Part shown: piece by piece, positions 8,715-18,338 of the stretch
Numbering within the stretch: position 1 is the stretch's first letter
Layout of the letters: each line of letters starts with the position of its first letter
Source of the DNA: Paenibacillus ferrarius
GTDB taxonomy: Bacteria > Bacillota > Bacilli > Paenibacillales > NBRC-103111
Assembly: GCF_002027705.1 (NCBI RefSeq)
Contig: NZ_MBTG01000072.1
Location: 124,001 to 188,000, forward strand
Direction: 5' to 3'
DNA: 64,000 nt
Notes under the pieces: generated by a model
What the model saw: the letters and a program-made list of their open reading frames with translations, nothing else
The model's database searches: none
What the model was told of the DNA's origin: nothing
Made by a program: the position numbers and the translations under genes

Positions 8715-11624
8715 TTAATCCTCCCCAAGCTTAACGGCTTGATGAATCTTGATTCTGGACATCATCGTACCGAGAAGCAGAAGACCTGTGCCGATCATTA
8801 CCACAACAATGACGTACAGATGCCATTGATCATTCGGATCAAAGCTGACTTGGAAAGGCGGCACCTGGCTCGATGAGTCGAATGTTAATTGGAACAAAGG
8901 CACATATAATCGGCTGGCCGTAGTGCCTGTCATCATGCCAATGAGCACGGCAGCTCCAGAAGTTAACAACTGTTCGGCGATAAGCATGCCGATTAGCTGG
9001 CCGAACGAAATCCCCATCGCCCGGAATACCCCGAATTGCAAAATCCGACCAGACAATGACAACACCCAGTACAGAAGAAACCCGATAAAGCTGATGCCGA
9101 TGGCAATCAAAAAACCAAGCGTCATCACACCGTTCACGGCCAGCTGAAACGGATCGTTTTTGGTGCGAATCAGCATTTGTTTCGTATCGGTCATATTTTC
9201 GATAGACATATGTTTAATCACCAGTTCATCATACAAAGCTTGGCTTGTTGTGTCAGGCTTCAGCTTTAACCAGACATCATAGGGCTCCACGGCCAGGTTG
9301 TTTTGAATGTAGGAAAGATGTCCGATAACGATCTTCGGCGCGTCCGCCCTCACTTGCTTGCCAGAGCTTGAAGAACTGCTTCCCGAAACGGAGGCTGCGG
9401 TTAAGATTGGATTGGGGTTCCAGCTTGGCCAGTAATCAATGATCCCATAAACAATAAATGTGGCTCCTTCCACCCCATCCCACCCCAATCGAACGACATC
9501 TCCCACCGATGCTCCCATTTCATCAGCAACAGATTTAGAAATAAGCACAGCCTTCGAATTGGAGGCAAGCAGGTTCAAGTAGTCATTGAAATGATGATCC
9601 AATAGATGATCGCGAAGCCAAGCCGTTTGACCAAATTCATCCGTATCAATGCCCATTAGCCGGGTTCGACGGGATTCTTTGCCCAAGGTGATAGCAGCAT
9701 CCTTTTTCTGAAACACCCGAGCCGCTGATGCCACTCCCGTCAGCTGCGTGAAAGGAAGGAACGGAGGTTCCGTATATTGCACGCGCTTTTTGACTATCGG
9801 CTGCTGGGTTTTCTCTGTTTCTCCAAAACCGCTGGCCGGCCCTGATTGCGGCGGAGGCGCATCATTCTCCCATTTGGTCTGCAGAACGATATCCGCCCCA
9901 TTCTTATAACGAATCTTCTCTTCGATGTTCTTGTTCATCGTGCGAGCCGCACTTGCGCTAAACAAACCTGTAGCCAAGGTCATAATGATAAAAAGCATAA
10001 TGAATTGATATTGTGTCGTGGATCTGCCGACCTGCAGCAGGGTGGAATACAGATAGGGCGGCCACCATTTTCGACCAATCAAATAGATCAATTGAATGAC
10101 CCAAGGATAAATACGCAGCAGGAATAAGCCCATAGCGAATATGAATAAGGCAGGCACAAGGAAGAGCAGAGGATCTACTTTCATATCCATGGAATCCAAG
10201 CCCAGTGAGACCAGATCACTCATGCGTCGATCAAAGCTTTGCAACAAATAGATGGAGACGGCTAATAGGATCACATCAAGAAACGTTTTATGAACAAAAG
10301 AATGCTTGTTCTTCCTCGCCATCGTTTGCTTGTGCCCAACAATGGTAGCACGCGTAGCCAGAATAGCGGGTATCAGCGTCATGCACACGGAGGCAATAAC
10401 CGCAAAGATAGCGTACTGATAGGCCTCTTGGTTCAGCTTAACTTCCATGGAGGCACGCTGGACGAATTCAAGAAAACCATTGGAAGCGCCCAATATTTTG
10501 GTTAGCTCCAGGCCCAGAAAAGGGCCGATAAGCAAAGCCACACTGCCTAACAAGACACCTTCAACGACATAGCCAAACACAATTTGCAAGCGACTGGCTC
10601 CTCGACTACGCAGCACAGCGATTTCTGTCTTCTGCCGATCCGTAATCAGATTAGCCACCATGAATAAGTAGAAAGCAAGCAAGATACTAACCGGCACATT
10701 AAGTGACCAGAGCATAGTCCTGAGCTTCTTTTCTTTCTCTCCATACAATTTCAGCGTTGCGATGGCAGGGTTTTTGAGCGTATACGTATTGAAATTGTTG
10801 CTTAAAAAGGTATCCAACCGCTCATTCGCCTGGGTATACGTCCCTATCCCTTCTAATTTCAGTTGATGATAATCAAGGACAATGGTCATGTAGGAAAATA
10901 AGTTTTTGAACGTATTGTTCGCTATGAAATCCTTCTCAAACAGCGGATATGGAATAAATAGTTTCGACCGCAGGTCGTTCATATTATTCGTCCAATACAA
11001 ATCCGCGTAATCGGAACGATCAATGACAGCAACCGGCTTAATGCGAATAGGCTGCTTCAGGTCCTTGCTGGCAATCGTGAATTCGCTGCCGAGTACGATT
11101 TTGAATTGGGTCAACAATTCCGGGAAAACCCATGCTTCATATACGCCGTTCACCGGTTCAGAAGCGGGGGCAACACCGTCTATAATACGGATATGCTTAT
11201 CCAAATCCGACATCGCCGTCAGTCCGGCAGTCCGGTTCACTTTGGGATCTATTTTTGCGGGATCGCTTGGGACAAGCTCGAAAGACATCGTATTGCGCGA
11301 AATCGCAGAAAGCAGCACAGGCACACCGAACTTTTTGCTTTGCTCGACCAAATAAGCATCTGTTTCCGCCAGAAGCCGGTTATTAATAGTCCCCTTTTCC
11401 GCTTCTTCCATGAAATAAGTATAGGTGTACACTTGTCCGGGATATTGCTTCGTATCCGTTTGCCCGACTTCCAAATCTTTGATCAGCATGCGCTGCAAGA
11501 TGGCATGGGTATAGATCGGCATGGAGCTGGCGAGCGCAACCGAAATAATGAGCCCGACTAGAAGGCTGAGCTCCAACCAGCGGTTTTTGACCATTTTACG
11601 GAGAATCATCAGAAATAAAGCCAT
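8715..11624 (-). CDS. large FtsX-like ABC transporter permease
   Basis: Membrane subunit of 969 residues with a MacB/LolC-type layout. An N-terminal membrane segment at about 17-38 is followed by a long extracytoplasmic domain. A block of membrane segments lies between about 310 and 560 and includes a stretch typical of FtsX domains (TEIAVLRSRGASRLQIVFGY). A second external domain follows, then a C-terminal FtsX unit with VFRAMGISFGQLIGML and a last membrane segment near 935. This looks like two FtsX units fused in one chain, so it could form the whole channel. AGGAGG precedes the ATG at 11624. It sits between the adaptor and ATPase genes. Exported substrate unknown; antimicrobial-peptide or signal export is plausible. 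Confidence 0.87.
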   Translation of the reverse strand: MALFLMILRKMVKNRWLELSLLVGLIISVALASSMPIYTHAILQRMLIKDLEVGQTDTKQYPGQVYTYTYFMEEAEKGTINNRLLAETDAYLVEQSKKFGVPVLLSAISRNTMSFELVPSDPAKIDPKVNRTAGLTAMSDLDKHIRIIDGVAPASEPVNGVYEAWVFPELLTQFKIVLGSEFTIASKDLKQPIRIKPVAVIDRSDYADLYWTNNMNDLRSKLFIPYPLFEKDFIANNTFKNLFSYMTIVLDYHQLKLEGIGTYTQANERLDTFLSNNFNTYTLKNPAIATLKLYGEKEKKLRTMLWSLNVPVSILLAFYLFMVANLITDRQKTEIAVLRSRGASRLQIVFGYVVEGVLLGSVALLIGPFLGLELTKILGASNGFLEFVQRASMEVKLNQEAYQYAIFAVIASVCMTLIPAILATRATIVGHKQTMARKNKHSFVHKTFLDVILLAVSIYLLQSFDRRMSDLVSLGLDSMDMKVDPLLFLVPALFIFAMGLFLLRIYPWVIQLIYLIGRKWWPPYLYSTLLQVGRSTTQYQFIMLFIIMTLATGLFSASAARTMNKNIEEKIRYKNGADIVLQTKWENDAPPPQSGPASGFGETEKTQQPIVKKRVQYTEPPFLPFTQLTGVASAARVFQKKDAAITLGKESRRTRLMGIDTDEFGQTAWLRDHLLDHHFNDYLNLLASNSKAVLISKSVADEMGASVGDVVRLGWDGVEGATFIVYGIIDYWPSWNPNPILTAASVSGSSSSSSGKQVRADAPKIVIGHLSYIQNNLAVEPYDVWLKLKPDTTSQALYDELVIKHMSIENMTDTKQMLIRTKNDPFQLAVNGVMTLGFLIAIGISFIGFLLYWVLSLSGRILQFGVFRAMGISFGQLIGMLIAEQLLTSGAAVLIGMMTGTTASRLYVPLFQLTFDSSSQVPPFQVSFDPNDQWHLYVIVVVMIGTGLLLLGTMMSRIKIHQAVKLGED

Positions 11625-11644
11625 TGCAATCCTCCTAAACAGTG

Positions 11645-12673
11645 TTAGTTGTTTAAAATAACGTTCTGACCTTCCTTAAGTCCCGTGCGGATTTCCACTT
11701 CTGTCGGTGTGACAAGTCCCTTCTCAACATCAATTTCCTTGCGGCTTTCACCTTCCAGCACCTGCACATAATCTCTCCCTAAATAACTGCGAAGACCTGT
11801 TCTCGGAATAACCAGAACATTGTCATGTTTCTCAATAATAATAGTCATGTCGCCGGAGCTGCCGAATTGCACTCCTTCTATCCCCTCCGGAACCGACGCG
11901 ATAATCGTCTTCGCATTTCTTTCCGCGAGTGCTTTATTCGTCGTCACTGGAGCGCTTGAAGGCGTTTGCAAAACCTTACCTTGAACGATCTTCTCGGAAT
12001 TTCCGAGTTTCACATCCACATTCATGCCAACCTCAATACCGGTGAGTGCCCCGCTGTCCGATGATTCATAGGATAATTGCAATTTATTCGGATCTGAAAG
12101 CGTTACTAGGGTCCCGAAAGCTTCTACAACACTTCCTTCCTGGATATCGGTTACATAGGTAACGATGCCCGCCCTGTCAGCCTTAAGCCTAGTCTTCCCC
12201 AATTGATCCTGAAGGGAGGACAATTGCAGCTGCGCAGCCTCCACATCAATCTTTTTGAGACGGGCCTCATAGGTTTGATTTGTTTGTTGTGTTTGCAGGC
12301 TTGCAATCTGCGCTTTTTCCAGATTTAATTTCTGCAGCGCGATTCGCGTTTCCAGATCTCCCACTTCTAATTCCACTAGAACATCACCAGGCTTAACCGT
12401 ATCCCCCAGTTTAATGTGCATCGCTTTCAATCGATGATCCGATTCTTTGAAATAGTAGTTAGTTGTTTGGCTCGACCTGAACGTTCCTACCAAGCTTGCT
12501 TTTTTGGTCAAATTGCCTCTCTTCACTTCATACAGCTCAAAGTTTTCTTTCACGGGTTTGACTAAAGGCGGCTTCAGGGCCCCCTCCTCTCGAGGCAGCA
12601 GTGAGCATCCGGCAAGTATGCACACAACCCCCATTAGCAGAGCAAGAGCTGAAGCAAATTTATTAACCTTCAT
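11645..12673 (-). CDS. HlyD/MacA-type efflux adaptor lipoprotein
   Basis: Extracytoplasmic adaptor that links the permease to substrate. A signal peptide with lipobox (ILAGC near residue 23) anchors it to the membrane. A biotinyl-lipoyl-like half (HIKLGDTVKPGDVLVELEVGDLE) follows, then a coiled-coil hairpin rich in Gln/Leu (about 95-150), the return lipoyl half (LKADRAGIVTYV) and a beta-barrel region. The ATG at 12673 gives a 342-residue protein and overlaps the ATPase stop by 11 bases; an in-frame TTG at 12679 has better spacing from GGAGG and could be the real start. Second gene of the export operon. Confidence 0.85.
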   Translation of the reverse strand: MKVNKFASALALLMGVVCILAGCSLLPREEGALKPPLVKPVKENFELYEVKRGNLTKKASLVGTFRSSQTTNYYFKESDHRLKAMHIKLGDTVKPGDVLVELEVGDLETRIALQKLNLEKAQIASLQTQQTNQTYEARLKKIDVEAAQLQLSSLQDQLGKTRLKADRAGIVTYVTDIQEGSVVEAFGTLVTLSDPNKLQLSYESSDSGALTGIEVGMNVDVKLGNSEKIVQGKVLQTPSSAPVTTNKALAERNAKTIIASVPEGIEGVQFGSSGDMTIIIEKHDNVLVIPRTGLRSYLGRDYVQVLEGESRKEIDVEKGLVTPTEVEIRTGLKEGQNVILNN

Positions 12674-13358
12674 CGACAATGGTACCATCCTCCAATGCAT
12701 ACACTTCATCTACAATTTCCATAATCGCCAAATCATGCGTTGTCATCATAATCGTCATTCCCGCTTGCACCAAATCCTTGAATAATTTCAGCACTTGCAG
12801 ACCCATTCGGCTGTCTAATTCTGCTGTAGGCTCGTCTGCCAAAATCAATTTGGGTTTGTGCGCTATCGCTCTGGCAATGGCTACTCGTTGCTGCTCTCCC
12901 CCTGAAAGCTCATAAGGACGATGCTTCATGCGGGCTTTCAGCCCCACGAAATCAAGCGCTTCTTCCGCCAGCTTTTTGTATTGATTGGGGTGGATTCCGG
13001 ATATGCGCAAGCCAAATTCCACATTCTCATAAGCCGACATATAAGGCACAAGGGCAAAGGATTGAAAGATCAGTCCAATCTGCTCGCGCCTGACTTCATT
13101 GCGCTTAGATTCGGGCAAGCTGCTGATCTCAAGCCCTTCTAAATAAACAGCACCCTCCGAAGGATGGTCGAGTGCCCCTAATATATTCAGCAGCGTAGTT
13201 TTGCCGGAGCCTGATCTTCCGCGCAGCGCGACAAGTCTGCCTCTAGGAATGCTTAAATTTGCTCCCTTCAACGCATGAACGGCGCCAGCTCCTTTCCCAA
13301 AAACACGCGTAACCCCGATGGCCTGCACCATCGGCACTTGATCTTCATGCTCTTTCAA
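12663..13358 (-). CDS. ABC transporter ATP-binding protein (MacB/LolD type)
   Basis: First gene of the export operon and its second ATPase. Walker A ALRGRSGSGKTT, signature YELSGGEQQR, Walker B LILADEPTAELD and TTHD switch are all intact. The start is uncertain: TTG at 13358 stands 6 bases after AGAGGTG, while GTG at 13367 overlaps that site and ATG at 13331 has none. With two complete ATPases and one double-unit permease, the transporter may run as an ATPase heterodimer, or the ATPases may be alternatives. It lies downstream of the two-component pair, separated by a terminator. Confidence 0.87.
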   Translation of the reverse strand: MKEHEDQVPMVQAIGVTRVFGKGAGAVHALKGANLSIPRGRLVALRGRSGSGKTTLLNILGALDHPSEGAVYLEGLEISSLPESKRNEVRREQIGLIFQSFALVPYMSAYENVEFGLRISGIHPNQYKKLAEEALDFVGLKARMKHRPYELSGGEQQRVAIARAIAHKPKLILADEPTAELDSRMGLQVLKLFKDLVQAGMTIMMTTHDLAIMEIVDEVYALEDGTIVDEG

Positions 13359-13432
13359 TGTCAGCACCTCTTTTATCAGCCTACTGTTCCTGCTCTGATG
13401 AACCTATTTCTAAATGTAAACCCAAAGGCGAT

Positions 13433-13470
13433 AAAAAAATAGACAGTCCATGTTGGATATGGTGTCTATT
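13433..13470 (-). terminator. intrinsic terminator between response regulator and export operon
   Basis: Minus-strand AATAGACA ... TGTCTATT stem with inner CCAT/ATGG pairing, followed by seven T. It separates the two-component operon from the ABC operon, so the latter needs its own promoter or read-through. Confidence 0.75.
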
Positions 13471-13480
13471 TGTTAGGTGC

Positions 13481-15037
13481 CTATATCGGCTTTTCAAACT
13501 CTTTCGGCGAGCAGCCGACCACCCGCTTAAATGTCTTGGCAAATGTTTTGGCATCCGGGAAACCAACGGCCTCTGCTACTTCATATACTTTCATCTCACC
13601 TGTTCGCAATCTTTGCTTAGCTTCTTCCATGCGGATTCGGGTCAAGGTTTCACTGAGCGACTCCCCTACCTCTTTGCTGTATAAATCACTAAGATAACTG
13701 CGGCTCAGCCTGACATGGTCAGCCATATCGGAAGTACTGATCGGAGAGGCATAGTTGTCCCTCATATAGGTCGTCACTTTGCGGATAAATGGATTGTTGG
13801 AGCGATGCTGGTGCTCTTTGCCTGCTGCCCAGCGGCTGTCCATCAGCATTGTCATCGCTTGGAGCAGCAGTTCCTTCACTTGTTCAAAACGGCTGCAAGC
13901 GTTCAGCGCATTGCTGTAAACGAACGTTTCTTCATAACGTTCGATCTCCGCACAGCCGCGCTCGCGCGCGTAGCCAGCGGCAAGGGCAAGCAGCTCCTGG
14001 ATAAAGGAGACTACTTTCTCCTTATCCGGGCGCTGCTCCTTCAATCTGCGGCACAGCTCTTCCGCATGATGCAAATATCCCTCGCTGTTATCGTGAACGA
14101 TACAGCGCAGCAAGTCGCTGCGGATGTCATACGGCAGCGAAGCTGGCCGGCTCGCGGCATCCGGCGCTTGCAAGATCAGGCGATTCCAGCCATTGCTGTA
14201 GAATCGCTCCTGCCGCTGCCGCGCGTGCAGCGCCGCGGCTGGCTTCACTTGCGCGAGCCGGCGGACGATGACGCCGGCTCCGATGAACCAGTCCGGCGCC
14301 TGCGGCAGCCGGACCTTCGCGGCGCGCTCCAGCGCCGCGGCTGCGGCATAGACGACGGCGTCTGCGTCGTCGCCTGGTTGCTGCGCTGCTGCAGGAACGA
14401 GCAGCAGCACACAGCCGGTGGCCAGCGGCAGCGCAGCCAAGCAGCCGGTCCAGCGCCAGTCGGCCTCGGCCGCGCTGGAGCCTGTATCCAGCAGCAGACT
14501 GACCAGGCTGCTGGCTTCTTCTGCACCGAACAAGGCCGTCTGGAGCTCCGGCTCCCCTTGTTCGGTATGTATATAAGCCTGCAGCTTCGCCGACAGCTGC
14601 ATGAGCTTTGAGGATTCCAGCTCCTGCTGCCTGCTCAGGAGCTCCTTTCTTTCCTTATGCAGCAGTTCCAAATCCTGCTTAACTACACGCAGGATTTCAA
14701 GCAGCGACTCCGGCTCCATCGTTGGTTTGAGCATATAATCTTTGGCTCCCAGCTTCATCGCTTCCTTCACATAAGTAAAGTCATCCATACAGCTAAGTAC
14801 AACAGCACTGATCGGCCGATTCCGCTCTTTTAATGTTCGGATGAGAGCTAATCCGTCCATTCGCGGCATGATCAGATCCGTGATGACGATATCAATATTC
14901 AAGGCATCCAGCAGCTCACAAGCTTCCAAACCATCCTCGGCATCTCCTGCATACGTAAATCCGTTCGCCTCCCAGTCCACCAACGTACGTAAACCTAGAC
15001 GAATAATCGGTTCGTCATCCACCACCAGCACATTCAT
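13481..15037 (-). CDS. YesN-type response regulator (receiver plus AraC HTH)
   Basis: Cytosolic DNA-binding response regulator of 518 residues. The receiver domain (1-120) has phospho-acceptor Asp near 55 in IVITDLIMPRMDG and the conserved Lys in AKDYMLKP. A long variable linker (about 130-400) is Ala/Arg/Gln-rich and strikingly GC-rich at the DNA level (about 14080-14520). The C-terminal AraC HTH (about 415-515) ends in VGFPDAKTFAKTFKRVVGCSP. It follows the sensor kinase with a 7-bp gap, so the two are cotranscribed. The neighbouring exporter is the likely regulon, by position only. Confidence 0.9.
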   Translation of the reverse strand: MNVLVVDDEPIIRLGLRTLVDWEANGFTYAGDAEDGLEACELLDALNIDIVITDLIMPRMDGLALIRTLKERNRPISAVVLSCMDDFTYVKEAMKLGAKDYMLKPTMEPESLLEILRVVKQDLELLHKERKELLSRQQELESSKLMQLSAKLQAYIHTEQGEPELQTALFGAEEASSLVSLLLDTGSSAAEADWRWTGCLAALPLATGCVLLLVPAAAQQPGDDADAVVYAAAAALERAAKVRLPQAPDWFIGAGVIVRRLAQVKPAAALHARQRQERFYSNGWNRLILQAPDAASRPASLPYDIRSDLLRCIVHDNSEGYLHHAEELCRRLKEQRPDKEKVVSFIQELLALAAGYARERGCAEIERYEETFVYSNALNACSRFEQVKELLLQAMTMLMDSRWAAGKEHQHRSNNPFIRKVTTYMRDNYASPISTSDMADHVRLSRSYLSDLYSKEVGESLSETLTRIRMEEAKQRLRTGEMKVYEVAEAVGFPDAKTFAKTFKRVVGCSPKEFEKPI

Positions 15038-15044
15038 CTAAGCT

Positions 15045-16790
15045 TCACTCCTCTTCTTGATGGATGGGGAGCGACATGCGGATCGTAGTCCCTTCCCCCA
15101 GATTGCTTGCAATATGCATTTTGAATTGGGGTCCATAATACAATTTAATTTTCTCGCGAATATGAGAAAGGCCAATTCCGCTCATCCGTTCTCTCCGCAT
15201 CTTGCCAGCTTGTGATTCACTCAAGTCATGGATCGCGTTCCAGCCTGAGCTGCCCTCGTTCACCTGCATCCCGATCCCGTTATCTTCCACTTGGCAGAAC
15301 AAAAGATCACGGTCCAGCCACGTCCGAATCCTGATTACGCCCTCTCGTTTCGCTGGTTCAATCCCATGAATAATCGCGTTTTCGACTAGCGGCTGAAGCA
15401 GCATTCGCGGAACGAAACACCCCAGAGTCAACGCATCGGCTTCCGTTTCCACTTGAATTCGATCCCCATATCGAAACTTCTGAATGGCCATGTAATCATG
15501 GATGAGACTTAGTTCTTCCCGAAGAGGAATAAACTCTCCCTTTTTGCCAAGGCTTGCTTGCAGCAAGCGAACCAGCGCACTGACCACCTCAGAAATCTGC
15601 GGCGTTTTATGGATTTTCGCCACCCATTTAATCGTATTCAGCGTATTGTATAGAAAATGCGGATTCAATTGATAATGGAGAGCCTCCATCTCCGCTTCCT
15701 TCTTCAGAGACTCTTCCCTTTTCACCTGCTTAATCAAATCCTCCAACCGGTTCAACATCTGATTGTAGCTGTCACCCAGCTGCATCCATTCCTTGGAGCT
15801 TTTGCTTGTCCAGTAGGCTCTCAAATCACCCAGCTCCGCTCGACTCATCAGCGTTTTCAAAACATTCAAAGGCTTGGATACATAGGTCCCAAAAAGAAAA
15901 GAACTGCCCAAGCACAAAAGGATAAGCAATGTTACTGACAAGAAGATCCCAGTGCGATAATAGGAAAATGATGCTGTCGATTGAGGTGCTTCATAATAAG
16001 ACTTCCACAAAAATCCTTCGCCTACATCCACATGCTTCATGGAATAAATAACGTTGTGATCGGTTTGCAGGACATCATCGCCAGGCTTTTCCCCCTGAAA
16101 TTCATCTCCGCGATACACACCGTCCCGATACACCACTCGCTGCTGCGGATCGATCAGAGCATAGCCTTGATTGGAGGTTTTCACCAGCATCTCATTCCAC
16201 AACTTACTCATATTGAACCAGCTTGTTACCTTGCCGAGTTCTTGCATGCTAATCTTATCTGTTATTGGCTCGGTATAGGTCAATAAATAACCTTTAAATT
16301 TGCTGTTTTCCGCTGCCAAAGGCTCAAAGCTTTTGTAGGGGCCATTGAGGCGCGCAGCGAGACCTTCCGTCCCTTCCGAGCTTTGGGCGCAAATTGTGCG
16401 GTTCGTTGCATGTAACGTCAAGCAGACCTGTTCCACGTAGCGGTTTTTCTGCATTTGTTCAGAGAGCAGGGTATTGGCGTAGATATTCAATTCTTTGATT
16501 TCTTTCATATTTGCAGCAGAATCTGTCAGTTTCGCATAACGGATTATGCCATAATCCACTGCGCTGCGGTGCGTGGTATCAGCTGTATAACGCAGTTCCT
16601 GTGTCATTTTCAACAACAGTTGGTCATGCGTTTGGTCCACTTGAGACATTTGCGTTTTCTCACTGTATGCAGCGAACTGATGGCTAAATATTGAGAGGAC
16701 GAGGACAAGCGGAAGCGCCGTTACCGGCAGCAAATACAGAAACACGCGAAATTGGAAGCGCTTAAATAGATCTGAATATAGCGATGGCAT
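15045..16790 (-). CDS. YesM-type sensor histidine kinase
   Basis: Membrane sensor of 581 residues for the adjacent regulator. It has a membrane segment at about 15-35, an extracytoplasmic sensing region to about 285, a second membrane segment at 285-310, HAMP (YVSKPLNVLKTLMSRAELGDL), then the LytS/YesM-type phospho-acceptor region LHYQLNPHFLYNTLNTIKW with His near 378. A HATPase domain follows (VPRMLLQPLVENAIIHG, DNGIGM, GIGLSHIREKI). AAAGGTG precedes the ATG. Signal unknown; kinases of this class often sense sugars or cell-envelope peptides. Confidence 0.92.
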   Translation of the reverse strand: MPSLYSDLFKRFQFRVFLYLLPVTALPLVLVLSIFSHQFAAYSEKTQMSQVDQTHDQLLLKMTQELRYTADTTHRSAVDYGIIRYAKLTDSAANMKEIKELNIYANTLLSEQMQKNRYVEQVCLTLHATNRTICAQSSEGTEGLAARLNGPYKSFEPLAAENSKFKGYLLTYTEPITDKISMQELGKVTSWFNMSKLWNEMLVKTSNQGYALIDPQQRVVYRDGVYRGDEFQGEKPGDDVLQTDHNVIYSMKHVDVGEGFLWKSYYEAPQSTASFSYYRTGIFLSVTLLILLCLGSSFLFGTYVSKPLNVLKTLMSRAELGDLRAYWTSKSSKEWMQLGDSYNQMLNRLEDLIKQVKREESLKKEAEMEALHYQLNPHFLYNTLNTIKWVAKIHKTPQISEVVSALVRLLQASLGKKGEFIPLREELSLIHDYMAIQKFRYGDRIQVETEADALTLGCFVPRMLLQPLVENAIIHGIEPAKREGVIRIRTWLDRDLLFCQVEDNGIGMQVNEGSSGWNAIHDLSESQAGKMRRERMSGIGLSHIREKIKLYYGPQFKMHIASNLGEGTTIRMSLPIHQEEE

Positions 16791-16861
16791 AAATCACCTT
16801 TGCATTCATAAGTGGGTAGTAACCTTATTATAAAACTATCTTTTGGAAAAAAGATACAAAA

Positions 16862-16897
16862 TAAAAAGAGAGGATCGACCTGCGACCCTCTCTCTTA
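16862..16897 (-). terminator. intrinsic terminator after the amino acid transporter operon
   Basis: Minus strand AGAGAGGG ... CCTCTCT hairpin followed by TTTTTATTTT, just past the ATPase stop. Confidence 0.75.
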
Positions 16898-16914
16898 ATT
16901 CTATTATCTGCTAG

Positions 16915-17646
16915 CTAGAGTACTTTGGACAAAAATGATTTCGTCCGCTCCTGCTGGGCATGCTCGAAAATTTGCTCAGGTTTTCCCGCCTCAACGATAA
17001 CCCCTTGCTCCATGAACATGACGCGGTCGCCTACTTCGCGGGCAAAGCCCATCTCATGGGTAACAACAACCATCGTCATGCCTTCTTTGGCTAGCTGCTT
17101 CATAACCGCCAGTACTTCGCCGACCATTTCTGGGTCAAGGGCTGACGTAGGCTCGTCGAAGAGCATAATCTTCGGCTCCATCGCAAGCGCACGGGCTATC
17201 GCTACGCGCTGTGCTTGGCCGCCTGAAAGCGAATCAGGAAGGGCATTCGCTTTGTCCGCCAGCCCAACCTTTTCAAGCAATTCCAGCGCTTTCTTGCGCG
17301 CTTTGTCTTCCGGCCATTTTCTCACTTGCATCGGTGCTAGTGTGATATTATCAATAACTTTCTTATGTGGAAACAAATGAAACCGTTGGAAAACCATGCC
17401 GAGCTCCATGCGAATCTCATTGATTTTGTTAAGCGGATCCATAATGGACTTCCCTTGAATCAAGATACTTCCGCCATCCGGCTGTTCCAACAGATTCAGA
17501 CAACGCAGAAACGTCGATTTGCCTGATCCGGAAGGACCAATCACAACAAGAACCTCTTGGCTTTGAATATCCGCACTAATATCTCGGAGCACAACGTTAT
17601 CCCCGAACGATTTTTTTAGATTCCTAACTTCAATCATTGCACCCAT
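16915..17646 (-). CDS. polar amino acid ABC transporter ATP-binding protein (GlnQ/HisP type)
   Basis: ATPase energising amino acid uptake with the permease and binding protein upstream. Walker A GPSGSGKST, the polar-amino-acid signature LSGGQAQRVAIARALAMEP, Walker B LFDEPTSALDPEMVGEVL and VTHEMGFA are diagnostic for this subfamily. The start is ambiguous: ATG at 17646 (MGAMIEVRNL), GTG at 17649 and ATG at 17637 all lie close to GGAAAGG. The gene overlaps or abuts the permease stop, so translation is probably coupled. Last gene before a strong terminator. Confidence 0.92.
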   Translation of the reverse strand: MGAMIEVRNLKKSFGDNVVLRDISADIQSQEVLVVIGPSGSGKSTFLRCLNLLEQPDGGSILIQGKSIMDPLNKINEIRMELGMVFQRFHLFPHKKVIDNITLAPMQVRKWPEDKARKKALELLEKVGLADKANALPDSLSGGQAQRVAIARALAMEPKIMLFDEPTSALDPEMVGEVLAVMKQLAKEGMTMVVVTHEMGFAREVGDRVMFMEQGVIVEAGKPEQIFEHAQQERTKSFLSKVL

Positions 17647-17650
17647 CACG

Positions 17651-18298
17651 CTACACTTTCCTTTCCACATAGTTAAGCAGTTTGCTTAAAGAGTAAGTGA
17701 GAATGAAATAAATAAGCGCGGCTGTCAAATAAGGCTCCCATACTTTAAAATACTGGCTGCGCATCGCATTGGACCAGTACATTAACTCCGGAGCAGCAAT
17801 GACTGCAAACAAGGATGAATCTTTGACCAGTACGATAAACTCATTCCCGAAAGGAGGAATCATCCGCTTGATCGCTTGCGGCAAAATGACCGACTTCATC
17901 GTCTGAAAATGTGTCATTCCCAGCGAGTGCGCCGCTTCGGTTTGCCCTTTATCAATAGACTGAATACCCGCTCTAAAAATCTCAGCCATATAACCCGCTG
18001 AATTCAAAGATAAAGCAACAATAGAAGCAATAATTGCGTTCGTTGTGCCAAGGAATAAGGGAACGACTCCGAAGTGGACAAGCAAGATTTGGACCAGCAG
18101 CGGTGTGCCGCGGAAAAAGTTTACATAAATGCTTGCCGGCCATCTCAGATAGCCTCGAGGCGACATTTTGCTTAAGCCAACGCCCAAGCCCAAGACAGAG
18201 CCAAACATGATGGACAGAATGGAAATGCCTATCGTCCAAAGAGTCCCTTTGAGTAATAAAGGGATATATTCAACAATGATATCAAAACGGAAATCCAT
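17651..18298 (-). CDS. polar amino acid ABC transporter permease (His/Glu/Gln family)
   Basis: Membrane subunit of 215 residues with about five hydrophobic segments. The transporter signature NSAGYMAEIFRAGIQSIDKGQTEAAHSLG is seen in shorter blocks (GYMAEIFRAGIQSI, GQTEAAHSLGMT), followed by the EAA loop leading into ILPQAIKRMIPPFGNEFI. The ATG at 18298 follows AAAGGAAG. A single permease gene implies a homodimeric channel. It is separated from the binding-protein gene by a strong hairpin without a T tract. Confidence 0.92.
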   Translation of the reverse strand: MDFRFDIIVEYIPLLLKGTLWTIGISILSIMFGSVLGLGVGLSKMSPRGYLRWPASIYVNFFRGTPLLVQILLVHFGVVPLFLGTTNAIIASIVALSLNSAGYMAEIFRAGIQSIDKGQTEAAHSLGMTHFQTMKSVILPQAIKRMIPPFGNEFIVLVKDSSLFAVIAAPELMYWSNAMRSQYFKVWEPYLTAALIYFILTYSLSKLLNYVERKV

Positions 18299-18338
18299 TC
18301 CACACTTCCTTTCGTTGACTATTATGCCAGTAACAGAA

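Noticed and set aside
13715..14611. A 298-codon plus-strand frame opposite the response regulator
   Set aside because: It is created by the GC-rich codon use of the real gene on the other strand; it has no ribosome site, domain or signal, and is His/Gln/Arg-rich as expected of a shadow.
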